This document shows, one piece after another, positions 13,617 to 26,000 of a stretch of 64,000 nt of DNA. A program made the translations under genes and the position numbers. The notes beneath the pieces are model-generated. The model had not been told where the DNA came from. It worked only from the letters and a program-made list of their open reading frames with translations, and did not search any database. The stretch's first letter is position 1. Each line of letters opens with the position of its first letter. The stretch is from Branchiostoma lanceolatum (Eukaryota; Chordata; Leptocardii; Amphioxiformes; Branchiostomatidae). The stretch lies in the NCBI RefSeq assembly GCF_035083965.1, contig NC_089739.1, positions 6,560,001-6,624,000 of the forward strand, read 5' to 3'.

Positions 13617-13685
13617 ATGGCGAGCTCTGGTCAAATTGAGAGATTTGAGGCTCAAAAGTTGCGGGAAAATGTTGGGAATTGTGAG
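13617..13685 (+). CDS. Candidate first exon, unknown protein
   Basis: An ATG in good context (gtccATGG) opens 23 codons (MASSGQIERFEAQKLRENVG, then NCE) to a phase-0 donor, gtacgt, at 13686. Amino-acid composition is protein-like. SF3B6 begins only 344 bp downstream on the same strand, so a continuing gene would have to overlap it; alternatively this is an upstream transcript or non-coding. No second exon found. Confidence 0.25.
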
Positions 13686-14028
13686 GTACGTGTTCTTCTC
13701 TCGTCTGCAGTCGTGGAAAATGGTGACGTAACGCAAATCCTTTTCCTAGTCTCGTCTGAGATCTCGCGAGAAGTTAGGCGGGATGCCATGATGTCACACC
13801 GCATACAAACATTTCATGAACTCGACAAATACTGCACTAAATAAAACGTATCTGAAATAATTAAGCAAATCTCACTACTTACAATTACAATGTTTATATT
13901 TTTGAAACTAAATTATCACTATCAGACTAAAATATTTGCACCAAGTATCTATTCTAGAGGTGGTGTTTTCCAAGTTTTGCTTTTTGTTTATGGTGGTCGT
14001 GACGTATTACTTGACCACAGCTTCCAAG

Positions 14029-15774
14029 ATGGCGATGCAAGCAGCGAGAAAGGCGAATGTGAGTTTTAAAATGCCTATTGAACCTTTATAATCCTTAAGA
14101 TAGACTCTAAATTGTGTTTCAGTCATAGTTTATGCATTCTTGATTTTTGTTTGTGAGTTTGATCGGTCCTATTATCGTTTATTTAGATGTAAATCCTGGT
14201 TTTCGGTGGGGTGCTGGGCAGTGATGTGTTTGGTAACACATGCAGACTTCTTTCCTCCTCTAAAAAAATATTGCTTCTTTACTTTCCCAGGTTCGGTTGC
14301 CGCCAGAAGTCAACCGGATCCTCTACGTCCGAAACCTTCCCTACAAGATCACAGCGGAAGAGATGTACGACATCTTCGGCAAGTACGGGGCCATCAGACA
14401 GATTCGAATGTAAGTCTACGATCGCTTTTGGCTTTGTCTGTAAAATTGTTGTTTTAAATAAAAAATTGGTTAGATGCCGCGAAGTAGGCGGCAATGCCTT
14501 AACCGTATATGTGTTGTAAACCCGCAAGCGGGTCTTCCGTCCTTATCAAGGGGAGTGCTAACCTTCTCTCCTTTCATACAACACGCCAAGAAGGACAGGT
14601 GTGCTACCTTTATAAATGGGCAGTTCTCTAGACGTCTTCTTGTTGTGGTTCTAAGACACTTTGCACTTTAAAAACGTCTTTAGCACACGATTTAAGAAGT
14701 AAGATCAATGTTAAATGGTTTTGTTGGTATTAGGGTACTTTTGGGGACATTTTCCAGAAATGATATTTAGCAATTTTGGTCATGTTTTGCATTTTTATTA
14801 CTCATTCTATGTTTTTTCGTACCAGTTAGTGTGCCGGGCATTATGGGATAGATTTATGCAAAGCATTATGGGATACATGAAGGAGACTATGGTTATCATT
14901 GTACTCATATCATAATGTATCAAGAATGTATACCTAATATGTACCTATTGCCTCTTTAAAGCTTTGACATGTCATATTTAGAATTTTCAACAACGGAAAT
15001 GTGGAATGTCATATTCATGTTCTTTTTTTTATTCTTAAGGGGTAACACACCAGAGACAAAGGGCACAGCGTATGTTGTTTATGAAGACATCTTTGATGCG
15101 AAGAATGCGTGTGACCATCTCTCAGGGTTCAACGTCTGCAACAGATATCTGGTGGTACTGTACTACCAACCCAACAGGGTAAGCTATATTCGATAGTTTG
15201 ATATTCACAATTTGCTTCCAAGAACAGTTAGTTATCATATGATATTGTCATTATTTGAATATTGGCTACTGTAATATGCGTAATGTTGAGTATTAGAAAT
15301 CCTGGTAAAACCAATAAAACTAACACATGAAGTTTGAAAACTTGTTTTCGGTTTATCATACCTCCATTGTTACCCTACCAATTGCTCTTTATTATGAGCA
15401 CATACATTAACCCTTGCAATGATACCCTACTTCTTTTGATATAATTTATGGGTTGAGCACCAATGTGTGTGTGTGAGAAGGTTGCTGCAAAAAGCCTATC
15501 TTCATGTATAACGAAACAAACACTTCTGCTATGCTTCTATCACTCAGTGTCATTAGTCCATGATTTTCTTTTCATGCTTTTTTATTATTAAATTACTTTG
15601 CCATTTTCTTGGTAAATATCATGTATAAAGATTTTTTCTCATGAAGTTCTGTACTTGTGTTTCCCCTTGTAGGCATTTAAGAAGGTTGACCAGAAGAAAA
15701 AGGAAGAGGAGCTGTCCAAGCTCAAGGCCAAGTATGGAGTCGGGGGAGACGCAGCAAGAACAGAGGCTAAATAG
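14029..15774 (+). CDS. SF3B6: SF3B6 (SF3b 14-kDa subunit, p14)
   Basis: SF3B6 is the small U2 snRNP/SF3b protein that contacts the branch-point adenosine in the nucleus. Four exons (14029-14058, 14291-14409, 15040-15178, 15673-15774) with GT-AG introns join into 129 codons plus stop; human p14 is 125 aa. It is a single RRM at about residues 19-95, with RNP2 containing ILYVRN and RNP1 GTAYVVYED. Tyr22, the branch-A-contacting residue in human p14, is present. The C-terminus is Lys/Glu-rich ([15 protein letters not shown]) and slightly longer than human. The start lies in CCAAGATGGCG, a YY1-type initiator often seen in housekeeping genes. The family assignment is essentially certain. Confidence 0.97.
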
Positions 15775-15905
15775 GATTAGAACTTTTGTACCCGAACGAC
15801 TCAAAATTAAACTCGAGACAGTTTCCCTACACTCGTATTGAAATGTGAACTTTGTGATCAGGAAGTCTCCACAAGAAAAGGTTTTCTGGGAGACCTAAGC
15901 AGTAA

Positions 15906-15911
15906 AATAAA
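15906..15911 (+). terminator. Probable SF3B6 polyadenylation signal
   Basis: AATAAA occurs about 130 nt after the SF3B6 stop codon, a usual 3' UTR length for a short housekeeping gene. Inferred from motif and position only. Confidence 0.45.
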
Positions 15912-17915
15912 TCCATACATGTACGGATGTAAAATTGTAACTCTTTAAAACTATTGTTGTAACATACATAACAAAAATGAAAGATGTTTGGTCATAGAAT
16001 TTTACAAGGTATGATTCTATCATCTATGATAAAATGCTGGATCACATGTTAGCAACCAAAAACATAATTAGTTTTGAGCCCTGATGTAGGTTGTTATTAA
16101 AGTATGAAGTTGTTAGAAAAGTGGTGTATATTTTAGTAATATCACTTTGTTTTTCCAGCCAAAACATTTTTGACTTTGGCCAATGTTCCAGTGTAGAATC
16201 ATGTTTTACAAACTGATTTTCTTTGATCTACATAACTTTTAAAATCAAACTCTGTGATATATGTTGATTCTCCAAGACTGCATGTATACATAAAGCTATC
16301 ACACATTTTTATTTGAACAAATTGAAGTACGGTTACAGTATAACAGTGCACACTGTAGTGGAATAGCAGTCTGCACTCTAAGTTACCAAATCAGAAAATC
16401 ACCCTAAGCAAACAAAAGTGGAAGTGTCATCATCACAGGAAAGTTAACATGACTGTGTACATTGGTTCTTTACATTCCTTAACTTTAGACAAATGAAAGG
16501 ACATGAACCAGATACTTAATAAATTTTGGTAGAATTCTTACTAGGAAACATGTTGCATCTTCTTTTTTTTCATAATACATGTACAGTTGTACTTGACTTG
16601 TCATTGCTTCTAATTTGACAAGGCTAACAGTTACTAAAAACATGTACTATAAATTGAACAATGCTTAGTACAAAAACTACAAAAGTTTGAAAGACCATCT
16701 GTGTTTGAGGAAATCATCTTGAAAGAAAAGTTATCTTCTATCACAAAGGATTTTGGATTCACACATTTTTTTATTGGTCCACTCTTCAAGTCACCTGTCT
16801 ATAATTTACATAGGATGGTGTATCAAAAGACAATAGTCACCCCACCCATTCCTTGACAAAGACAGAGAATGGCACAGAAGCAATTAGTTGTCCCTTATGT
16901 TGGATCTTGGATGTGACTGGAGGAATTTCTTTGAAAAGCCCAGAGCTGGTTGCAGCAAACATGCAGCTTTCATATCATAAGCTAGATGTCGCTTCTACTC
17001 TATCACTTCTAAATCTAAAATAAAGGCGCCATAGTGATCTGCTCATTTCAATGCCTGTATTTAGGTTATCACTCAACATATGTTTTTGTCAACTACCTCA
17101 TCGAAGTTAAAAGGTTTAATTCTGCACAGGCTTTGGGTCTAGATTTTACATGGAATGGATATTTCACTGGACTATTACTTATACAAAGTTCAGCATTTTC
17201 GACACCAGAGAAGAACGCTACTGTCTTGTTTTCTTAGGTCGCAGCACAAATTTCTTTTCAACTGCTTTCTGTTACACTTTACACCACATTGACGACAGTA
17301 TACTAGTAAGTGATAAGGGATCCTTTTCTGTTTTCTTTGTGAATAAGGTATGCAACAATCATAGTTTAACTTTGGAACACGTGGCCTTAACCAAGCTACA
17401 TTATATTCATTGTCTCTAAAAGTAAACATGCTAACAAATCATCCTCATTTTAAAGAATCAGACTGAAAAGGAAAATGTGGGAGAAGTTTTTTTAAACTTT
17501 TCTTTACAAGCTATAGTGAGTAAGATCGTACATATTCTATACTTCTACTTTGTGTTATGTTTACGAATTCTTGCCATGCTTTGTACCATGTACAATTGTC
17601 GTGCAATAAAGTTCGTCATATTAAAGATTCGCCAATTTCTTACGGCACTAAATCATGCAGAATCTCATCCAACAAACTAGTAGAAAGAACCCTACAGAAA
17701 CTGCTAATTTCGCACCTCGCTGAAAACTTCAGTTACTGCGTATTTCTGTCAAGTTTTCAAAGGGAGACGGTCCGTCCGAGAAGCGTCTCATAGTGGCGGC
17801 AAAAGGTCGGCCTGTCGTCTAGGTGCGTCATGGAAAGGAATGAACGAAGTTGGAATGATGATGAACGTCGTCGGGAAGGTTTAGAGCAATAACAATGAAA
17901 ATTTGATGTGGATAC
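15912..17915. other. Intergenic between SF3B6 and the lectin gene
   Basis: About 2 kb of AT-rich sequence lies between the 3' ends of two convergent genes. It probably includes the lectin 3' UTR. No further exons or clear repeats seen. Confidence 0.45.
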
Positions 17916-19224
17916 TCAGCCATATGTATCATTTGGAATGAAGTCAATAGATGGTGTTTTGTTTGAACTACCTGGGGCCATCTGGCAAAAGAAGTTTGCC
18001 TTCTTGTGGCATGCAAAGTCGTTCCATTTTCTCGATAGAACGACGCAATCTTCATTCCAACTGTTATTTGGTTCTCCCCGATCCCAATTGGTGTAGTTCC
18101 CCAGTGGCGTCCCATCCACCCACTCAAACCTTCCTTCTGCGCGCTGATCATGCAGACCGATCCAGAAACTGTGTTTCGGATCACGTAAGGAGACAAGGAA
18201 GTCGTTGGTCTCAGCGTCTCGGGCCGGCATGGCGAGGGTGCCGCCATCTTTGCGACAGGTCTCGGCCGAATCGCTGAAGGACTTCCGTGTGTTGAACGCT
18301 TTGAAGCAGGTCTCACGCCACTTTGTGTAACCTCCGGTACAACACACTAGAAAATGTTTTACATTGATATGGCAGGGTTAGGTATACTAAAATAATATGG
18401 TCAGACACAACAGACACCCATCTCAGCAAAAACGAGTCATTAGAATACACGGTACGTCCTTTTCAGGTAATAAGATTTGAATTTGGTAAAGAAACGGAAA
18501 ATGAATTACGCGTCGTTTCAATGACGCGTAGTCAGAGGTTTGCCAATGAACTATCCACAGGATTGATGTCTTACCTTCATTTGATTCGGAACGCCCGGAT
18601 GTTCGAGCGTGTTCAGGCGGACCAGCAGGGCAGACTGAGCTTCCTGGCAGACCTGGTGGCCCTTTAGGACCCATCAGCCCTTGGGCACCTTTCTTTCCAG
18701 GAGGTCCAGCTGGTCCCACCGGTCCCTTTTCCCCAGGAGGTCCAGGCGGCCCAATGGCTCCCCTTTCTCCTGGAGGTCCAGGAGGCGCGACAGACACAGG
18801 GCCCGCTGCCCCCACTGAACACTTTTGTCCAGGAGGTCCGACAGACACAGGACCAGCTGGCCCCATGGCTCCCTTTTCTCCTGGAGGTCCAGTAGGTCCA
18901 ACAGACACAGGGCCAGCCGGCCCCACTGGACACTTTTCTCCTGGGGTTCCAGGAGGCCCGTTTGAAACCGGACTGCTTGGCCCTATCGGTCCCCTTCCTC
19001 CAGATGATACCATGGTTACCTTCTCCACCGAAGACCCTGACGGAAACAAAAATTGAATTTTGTTGGAAGCCTTGGTGTGGATTTCACCAACAAAACTTGA
19101 CAATTATTCGCGACCCATCTGCTAAATAAATAGTAAATATCATGAAGATTTATCTACAACTTCTTGGGTTAATGTGATGATGTACAAACACACACAACCC
19201 GTTGTAGAACCGTGGCAAGCTGCC

Positions 19225-19335
19225 AGGAGGCCTATTCTAAAACTTGACCTTCGTCACCTCGATACCTAGTACCCACGTAGCAAATATCATCACGTAGCAA
19301 AGATCCATCCACATCTTCTCGAGTTATGCTGTTTA
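19225..19335. repeat. Degraded dispersed repeat in the lectin intron
   Basis: The segment 'acttgaccttcgtcacctcgatacc...atccacatcttctcgagttatgctg' resembles the 3' part of the elements at 59755-60150 and 61165-61580. It is a relic inside the intron after the stalk exon. Confidence 0.45.
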
Positions 19336-20038
19336 CATCAAACACACATATGCGATCATAGCCACGCCACCATGCAAGGCAAACCAAAAACAGAACCTTC
19401 TGGCAAAGGTTATTAATTATTATAAGTTTATTGCAAGTTCTTGCCCGTAGGCTAATTGCAAGTACATGTCATGTAACATGAAAGGACGGACAGACAATTG
19501 ATAACAATATAGCATGTGACTTTTCTAGTCTAAATACTATTAATGTACTAGCAAAGTGTACTTGAGGTATATATACCCATGCATGCACCTTTTAAGTATG
19601 GAGACACGCTTTTAAGGACAAAATTGGCATTCAATTATATAGGAACATTGTACTTACGTTCCAAATTAGTCATTCGAAGTTCCATCTCCGTAGACAGTTT
19701 GGCTATCTCCTCAGAAACACTCATGACTTTGACTGCAGTTTGAAAGAAGGTGAAGTGTATAAAGTAAGCAATAATCCATCCAAATAAAATCATTGTATCT
19801 AACCTAATTGAATACTTGATTCAGAAAAATATATATAAGATGACTTACCAGTCAAATACGACAACATGGCGACTGCTACCAACCCGAACACAAGGCTGGC
19901 GGCCAACAACAGCCTCTTGCAGACACTGCGACAGATCGCCTTGTTGTTGGCGTCCGCGCATCATAAGTTGCATCTGCAGTTTTAACACGACATGAATGGA
20001 ACAGTTAGTTATAGGTATTTGGTTATGGGTATTTGGGC

Positions 20039-20136
20039 CAATCTTCAAGCAGATCTATCGGGTGCAAGGCAATGATACTGGTCGACCCTTTTGATACTGC
20101 CTTGCCCCCGATAGATCTGCTCGGAGATCATAATTG
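20039..20136. repeat. Hairpin MITE, 'AGCAGATCT' family
   Basis: Inverted arms: 'caatcttcaagcagatctat' on the left and its imperfect complement ending 'gatctgctcggagatcataattg' on the right. It shares its ends with the larger palindrome at 49911-50105. It lies in a lectin intron. Confidence 0.65.
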
Positions 20137-21150
20137 GGTGTGGTCGAATATATGTCTCGTTACTTCTGAATAAAAAAATTAATATCTGTTGTTTAAAAAC
20201 ATTTTACCTGCTCTGGTGACGTACATAGGGTTGGGTATGTTCGCAGCGGCGTGCGCACGTGTCCTCCAATTAGTCTGCGGCTGCTGCGTGGGCGTGGTGC
20301 CTTGATGAAATATAAGACATGAATATTCTCTCAAAAATGTCAAAGGTAGAATAATCAGATCTAAATAATCTTTGAAAAATAAAGATTGGTCCCAAATAAT
20401 TCATGTATCAACCAAACTACAAACGCTGTTAACATGTTTGTAGGACATGTATGACGAGACTATGGTATTTTAGTATACACCAATATAGCCTGACGCCCAC
20501 GGCGTCCAGCTATTGCCTATTTGACATACATGTATATATTTTTTTGCAAATCTTGAGATTTTCTTACAAAGGAATTTGAATGGCGTGGACAATTTTTCAG
20601 AAACGTTCATATAGAAATTGGCTAAATTATGATTTTTCTTCTCTTCTCAGTGCTGTTTGTTGGAACATTTAATTTTTTTAAAAACCCAGTTTGATGATCA
20701 GATTTACATCAGAACAGAAGTCAGTCAGCCAGTTTATCGTCACTACAGAACGAACCAACAAACCGCCATTTACAGAGTTAGTAGTCTGGGAACATTAGAA
20801 GTGAAAATTATCGATCGAGATCAACCTGAAACAAAAATATACAAATACCTTTACATCTAACGTTTTTTAACAAGTTCCAGCTATCCGCCTTGGTGGCTTA
20901 TAAAGTTCTGGTTTTTTTTTTCGAAAAATACATGCTTGCCGAGTAAAACCATTCCTTAGATATACGCTCGCAGAAATAGAAATTTCCAAATAAGTAGAGG
21001 CCAATTGTAACTACATGCAAAATAGATATTTTCAAGAACAGCGACAGGGTAAGCGTTGTTTCTTTTTCGAAAAGAATAAAGGGCTAAAAATATACAAAAA
21101 TGGCTACCTCCAGTGTTAGTCTGCGGTTGCTGGTGCTGCCCTCCCGGCAT

Positions 21151-22234
21151 GATGCCACAGGTTTCTGGGTAGCAAAAACACGTCCTGCACCGGACAAGAT
21201 GCTCGTCGATCTTAGCTGGCTCGAGACCCAAAAGCAATTTCTACTTTTGATTGCCAAAGAGTAAAAGAAAACAGAAGATTAAAGCTTACTGGATTTGGAT
21301 TGGCTACAAACGCCATCCTTTGAACAATCGAGACATATTAAACAAAAATGTAATAATTTGATACTGAAACATATTTCAAAAGTACATGATGACTGACTGT
21401 TTCTTTACACAAAAGCTCTGATGTTTATTATCTACATTTATGCACGCCAATTCAGGAGAAAAACAACTTATTTCAAAAGATTATGAACTTTTCAACCAAT
21501 CATCGGTAACAGTGCAAGCGTCTTTTGAGAAAGTTGTTCAGCACATTGTGTTTTTACGCTAGACTGTTCCAAACGATATGATCAATCTGTGAAGCTATTC
21601 AAAAGTCAGCTCTTACCGTACCGAATGAAAATATTAATATCAAATCAAATATCATTTGAAAAAAATACACCGCTAGCACGTTGCCTGCCGTTCGCATTCG
21701 TCAATGGTTACTTGTGCACGGCTTTTTTTATAATTAGCCCATATTTTGCTTAATTCACAATGTACTGTACAACTGTTGTTTAATATACACTCGCAGAAGA
21801 TGATGTTCAAAAAACCTTCGTACTTTCTTCAAGACTGTTTGCTTTGCATCTCTAATTTTCATAATACAATCTTGAAGGGGTACTTATCATAGTAGATAAT
21901 TGAGTCCACTAATTACATATAACCTTTCACGGAATATGAGGTGGTTGTTAGAAAGATGGAAGTCCGAAAACGACGGCAAAGTCACTCCTGTGCGCACACT
22001 TATTACAATTACCCTTTTGGCTATCAAAAATATAATAGATGTTATAGTGAAGGCATTTGTCTCCACAAAATATCCATAATCACGAGGATGTATGTTGGAT
22101 TTTATGTTTGAGGACAGCATCAGAATGTACCTTACCCGTATTTTAGGGCAACGAGCATTCTCTCCTACCGTCTTCAGGGACAAATCAACCTATTCCAGTG
22201 TGAGAATAAAATCCATTTGCTTGTTTTTTTGTTT
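21151..22234. other. Intergenic upstream of the lectin gene
   Basis: This is the presumptive 5' UTR/promoter side of the lectin gene. An open minus-strand frame continues upstream of the chosen ATG (21150) to about 21237, so the start could be further 5'. AT-rich; no clear promoter motif. Confidence 0.4.
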
Positions 22235-22330
22235 TTTGTTTGTTTGTTTTGCATACCCGGTGCATGACTAAATTAAAAACGCTGTTGATTTACTCATGCA
22301 CCGGGTATGCAATACAAACAAACAAACAAA
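22235..22330. repeat. Perfect-stem hairpin repeat
   Basis: The arms 'gcatacccggtgcatga' and 'tcatgcaccgggtatgc' are complementary, extended by (TTTG)n/(CAAA)n on the outside, with a loop of about 25 nt. A small palindromic MITE just outside the left boundary of the PARP duplication. Confidence 0.65.
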
Positions 22331-23000
22331 TGGCCATGTATTGCTGAATTTGATAGCTACATGTATACATACAATGATAACAGCAACAACGACAACAAAC
22401 AGATAGTGGCTGTCCTTTTTTTATTATTTTTGCTTTTACAACTTTAGAAATGAACCTATTTACTGAAAAAAAAATCATATTTGACCTCGTGTGCAAGGAT
22501 AGCATTCCTGTATGCCATATCATCAACAGTAACAAACAATCGATGTTTAGTTATTCTTAATGTACATGCATAACAATTTTGCTTCGACGTATTCATGAGG
22601 GAATATAGTGAAAGACACGCATATTCCGGATCCAAGTCAAATCCAAAAAAACACAGATTTAAAAATCACTAAAAACTATTTGTACTATTTCATTTTAATT
22701 CTATTTTATTTAGCTATACTACTTTATATGTATACTGCATGAGTCACTCCTTGATATTAGCATGTTAATTGTCATTGTAATTAGCCTTTCGCCTTCGTAG
22801 CAACAGGCTTTGTTATTCAAAATTACAATTGCTTCTCGTCTAATATTGTTTGACTTTTTCATGTTTGGGATAAAACTCTAGGTTCATTTTCCTTACAAAA
22901 TGTCAAGTGACTTCGAGTATAATCGATTATGTAGAATAAAGAATTGTTATAATGCGTTTCATCAGTGTATTTCTGTATCACCATTTGTTTGGGCAAGTCA

Positions 23001-23006
23001 TTTATT
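23001..23006 (-). terminator. Possible polyadenylation signal of PARP copy 1
   Basis: AATAAA on the minus strand lies 28 nt after the stop codon. Short for a 3' UTR but possible; motif-based only. Confidence 0.25.
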
Positions 23007-23033
23007 TTATCACCCCAAGGTTTTTTGGAGGAT

Positions 23034-26000
23034 CTAGGAGTATTCAATGATATATTCTGGGTAACATTGGCTCGGCTCGAAAACAACAAAGACGTTGGGA
23101 TTGTTAACGTCATCAACACAACTGTCGTAACCCTTCCCGTACGGATCAGCCTCATTTAAGGGTGGAGGTCTACGGTAGGAACTTTCTCCCTTTGCATACC
23201 GCCCTACAAGGACCTTTGCAAAGAACATATAACGGCGGCCACTCGGATAGCTAGGCTGCGAATACGCGCTGGCGAAACTTGCGTTCACGGTGAAGTAGCT
23301 TCCCTGCCCGAAGAGCTGACCGACGTTGCCCCCGCTCAACCGCCAGTCGAAGTTCTGGCGGCAGATGGGGGAGACTGCATCCTGGTTGGTGCCGTGGAAC
23401 AGACGGAGTTCCTTTGGGAACTCGTTGTTGTTCTGCCTCTTCATTTGACTCTTTTTCCTGGAAAAATGAAGCATGATGAGGGGCGAAATGTACTACAAAA
23501 GATGCCATACCTATATTGCAATACAGGCTTATAATATAAGTAGGGAGCACTTAACAACAGCCTCGTTTTGATGCATGACCCTGAGCTGACCCCGGGAAAT
23601 TCAAAATGGCCGCCGTACTTGGCAAGAGGTCTAATTCAAATGGAAGACCACTGTTCAACTCTTTCAGAACTTACTTGCAGTACAGATCCCACAGATAAGA
23701 GTTCTGCACCCGTTTGACGGAATGAATCTTCGTATCTCTTGATGGTAGGGTCTGGTGGAAGGGCGCCTTTATGTCGTTCATCTCTTTTCCAGTTGTTGGA
23801 ATCTCTACAAGCACAAAGTCGTCCTAGACAGACATATAGAAAGTCGCGTTGATTATGTCTGTGAATTTGGTTGAAGTTAATATCGCAGCGATGCAAAACG
23901 TAGTCATCTCAGTGTGTCTGTATGCGGTTGTGACGTTTTCATATAACACGAAAGGCTAAACTCCTGCCTTCCCTACCAGACTAGCTATAGAGCCAACAAA
24001 TATAACTGATGCGGCCTCTTATAACCAATACGTAAAACAAAAGCCATTTTAGCTGTATTGGCATAGAATCTGTCAATGTAGAGCCCCCCCCCCCCTATGA
24101 AAGCTGGCCAAAAAATGATTGGGTTGTGCCAAGAGGAATACTTCAGCACCAAGGAAAGATGCCATGTTATGGCCAATGCCCGAAAACAAGATCTAGCGAT
24201 TCAAATCATTCGCTGGCCAACCAGAGTGATCCTGCCATACCTCCTTTCCTCTAATTGGTTCCCAGTGTTCAGGCATGATCGTGACGTCATCGTGCGCCGG
24301 TTCTGTTGAAGGCCGCCTAAAGATGAAGAAACATACTGCATCATTCATAGAATAATATGTATACAATTCTATTTAATGAAAACATCAAGAATTTGTTCTT
24401 ATCATATATTCAATCATAGGAAAACAATTCAACTGTTTTTCATGCAAGTTGATTTATGTCAGAATTTGCATACGTAATATGCCTGGATATATATGATTTG
24501 TTTCAAATTCAAAGTACAAGCAAGGCATTGCTGTTCTTTTTTGGGCACATATGAAAACAAGATTCGCGTAAGGTTTAACTGTTTTGATTAGGATATTTGT
24601 ACATGGTGTCGTCTTTACAAACCTGTTTGGTTCCTGCTTTTCTTTCCTTCTAGCCTCAAAGTTTTCCTTGTACAGGCCGATGATGTACTGTGCCGGCCTA
24701 CCCATCAGCCCGCTCTTCTGCAGCAAGTCCCTCGGTTGAGGGTCGAAGATGTTGTGCGACAGTTTGCATGGTTTGCGGTTGCAACTCCCGGTGAGGAAGA
24801 ATCGACAGACGTGGAGACCCGAGGTGCACGATGGGCCATGCTTGCACGTCTTGTCTGAGCCGTTGTAGAAGTAGCAAGCGCGTGGCAGCCGTTCTAGCTC
24901 CTGTTGTCGTACGTGCGAAGGCTCGCCGACACTCGGAGGCGGGTGTCTGGGATGTTGGTGCGGCGGAGGGGGTCGTCTGGCCGGATAGTTGCCTGGATGA
25001 AAACCCATAAGAGGCGGCGGCATTCTTGGAGGATGCTGTGAATACTGAGGAGGCGATGGAGGGAGCTGAACGACAGGAGGTGTTTGTATGGGACGTCGTT
25101 GATGCGGCGAAGGGGGTCTCCTGGACTTCGCGTGCGCAGGGGTTGACTTGTCGGGCGGGTCAGGTTTGGAGCCTTCTCTAGATTTACCAGTGATCATGGA
25201 GAGAACTTGTGCTTCCGCTAAGCCATCCAAGAAATTTTCCTGACAATTAGATATCAAAATGGACACATGAAACATACATGTAAAGATGATACATGGCAAG
25301 TTAAATGCATACATGAAACATGTTATATCTACAAGGGTGAATTCAACTGTAAAATCAACGTGCATAGTCAAATATAATTATAAGATATTTGAATATCTAT
25401 GGATATTTATGTAAGGAACACTTTGTGAGTAGGCTTTAACAAACATACATGATATGCGCAAAATGTATATGTTATAATGATACTAGCATGCGCAAAATGC
25501 ATTGCAAAGTTAAGCAGCCGTCCTCCCCACACCGTACTAGGAAACTATACTTCATGATACCTGTAACACAACGACGTTGTGTTCATCCTTCAGGTTGTGG
25601 GAGTCTCGGCAGCTGAGCCCGTGAGAACATCCCTGCCCTGAAGCGTAGTTACGACACAGGTGGAAATGCGGGCAACTTTCTTCTTTACATGCCGATGCGG
25701 TGTATTTCCCACACAGGGTGACGTCACATTTGACTTTGACCAACATGACGCCATCTTTGTTCAACCTGTGCGTGAAAACAATTCGGTAACATAAGATTCA
25801 TAACAACGTGTCTCAAAATACAGTACAAGATAATGTGTTGGTTTTAATTGTAGGAGGAATAGCATTTTATTAAATGACATTTGAAGAAAGAGTGGTTTCA
25901 CAATTCAAAGAAAGCGTGTGTAGTTTAGTGTTTACATCAACACAAAAGCTTTCTTCGAACATTATGGAAACTTTGATTTTAAAACCGCACCTGGTCTGAA

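Larger units (their letters stand above)
17916..21150 (-). pseudogene. Membrane collagenous C-type lectin, frameshifted TM exon
   Basis: A type II membrane lectin in six exons: 21150-21108, 20300-20208, 19973-19849, 19732-19658, 19036-18575, 18346-17916. Order: short Gln/Pro-rich cytoplasmic tail with NPMY (NPxY-type endocytic motif), one hydrophobic span (LLLAASLVFGLVAVAML), a short helical stalk, about 40 Gly-X-Y triplets, then a C-type lectin domain. The lectin domain has EPN and WND motifs (mannose/GlcNAc-type calcium site) and paired cysteines. All junctions are phase 1 and consistent, except that the TM exon is 125 nt where a multiple of three is needed. The frame breaks at a CGCG at 19955-19958. 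Either an assembly/dinucleotide error or a recent pseudogene; the rest is intact. Probable role: pattern-recognition or scavenger receptor. Confidence 0.8.

Noticed and set aside
18754-19056. Pro/Gly-rich plus-strand open frame of 100 codons
   Set aside because: It is the antisense of the Gly-X-Y collagen exon; the minus-strand frame has correct splice phases and continues into the lectin domain.
24317-24622. Search for a WWE exon in the PARP intron
   Set aside because: The intron is only 306 bp, AT-rich, with no open frame of WWE size; the same holds for copy 2 (30162-30465).
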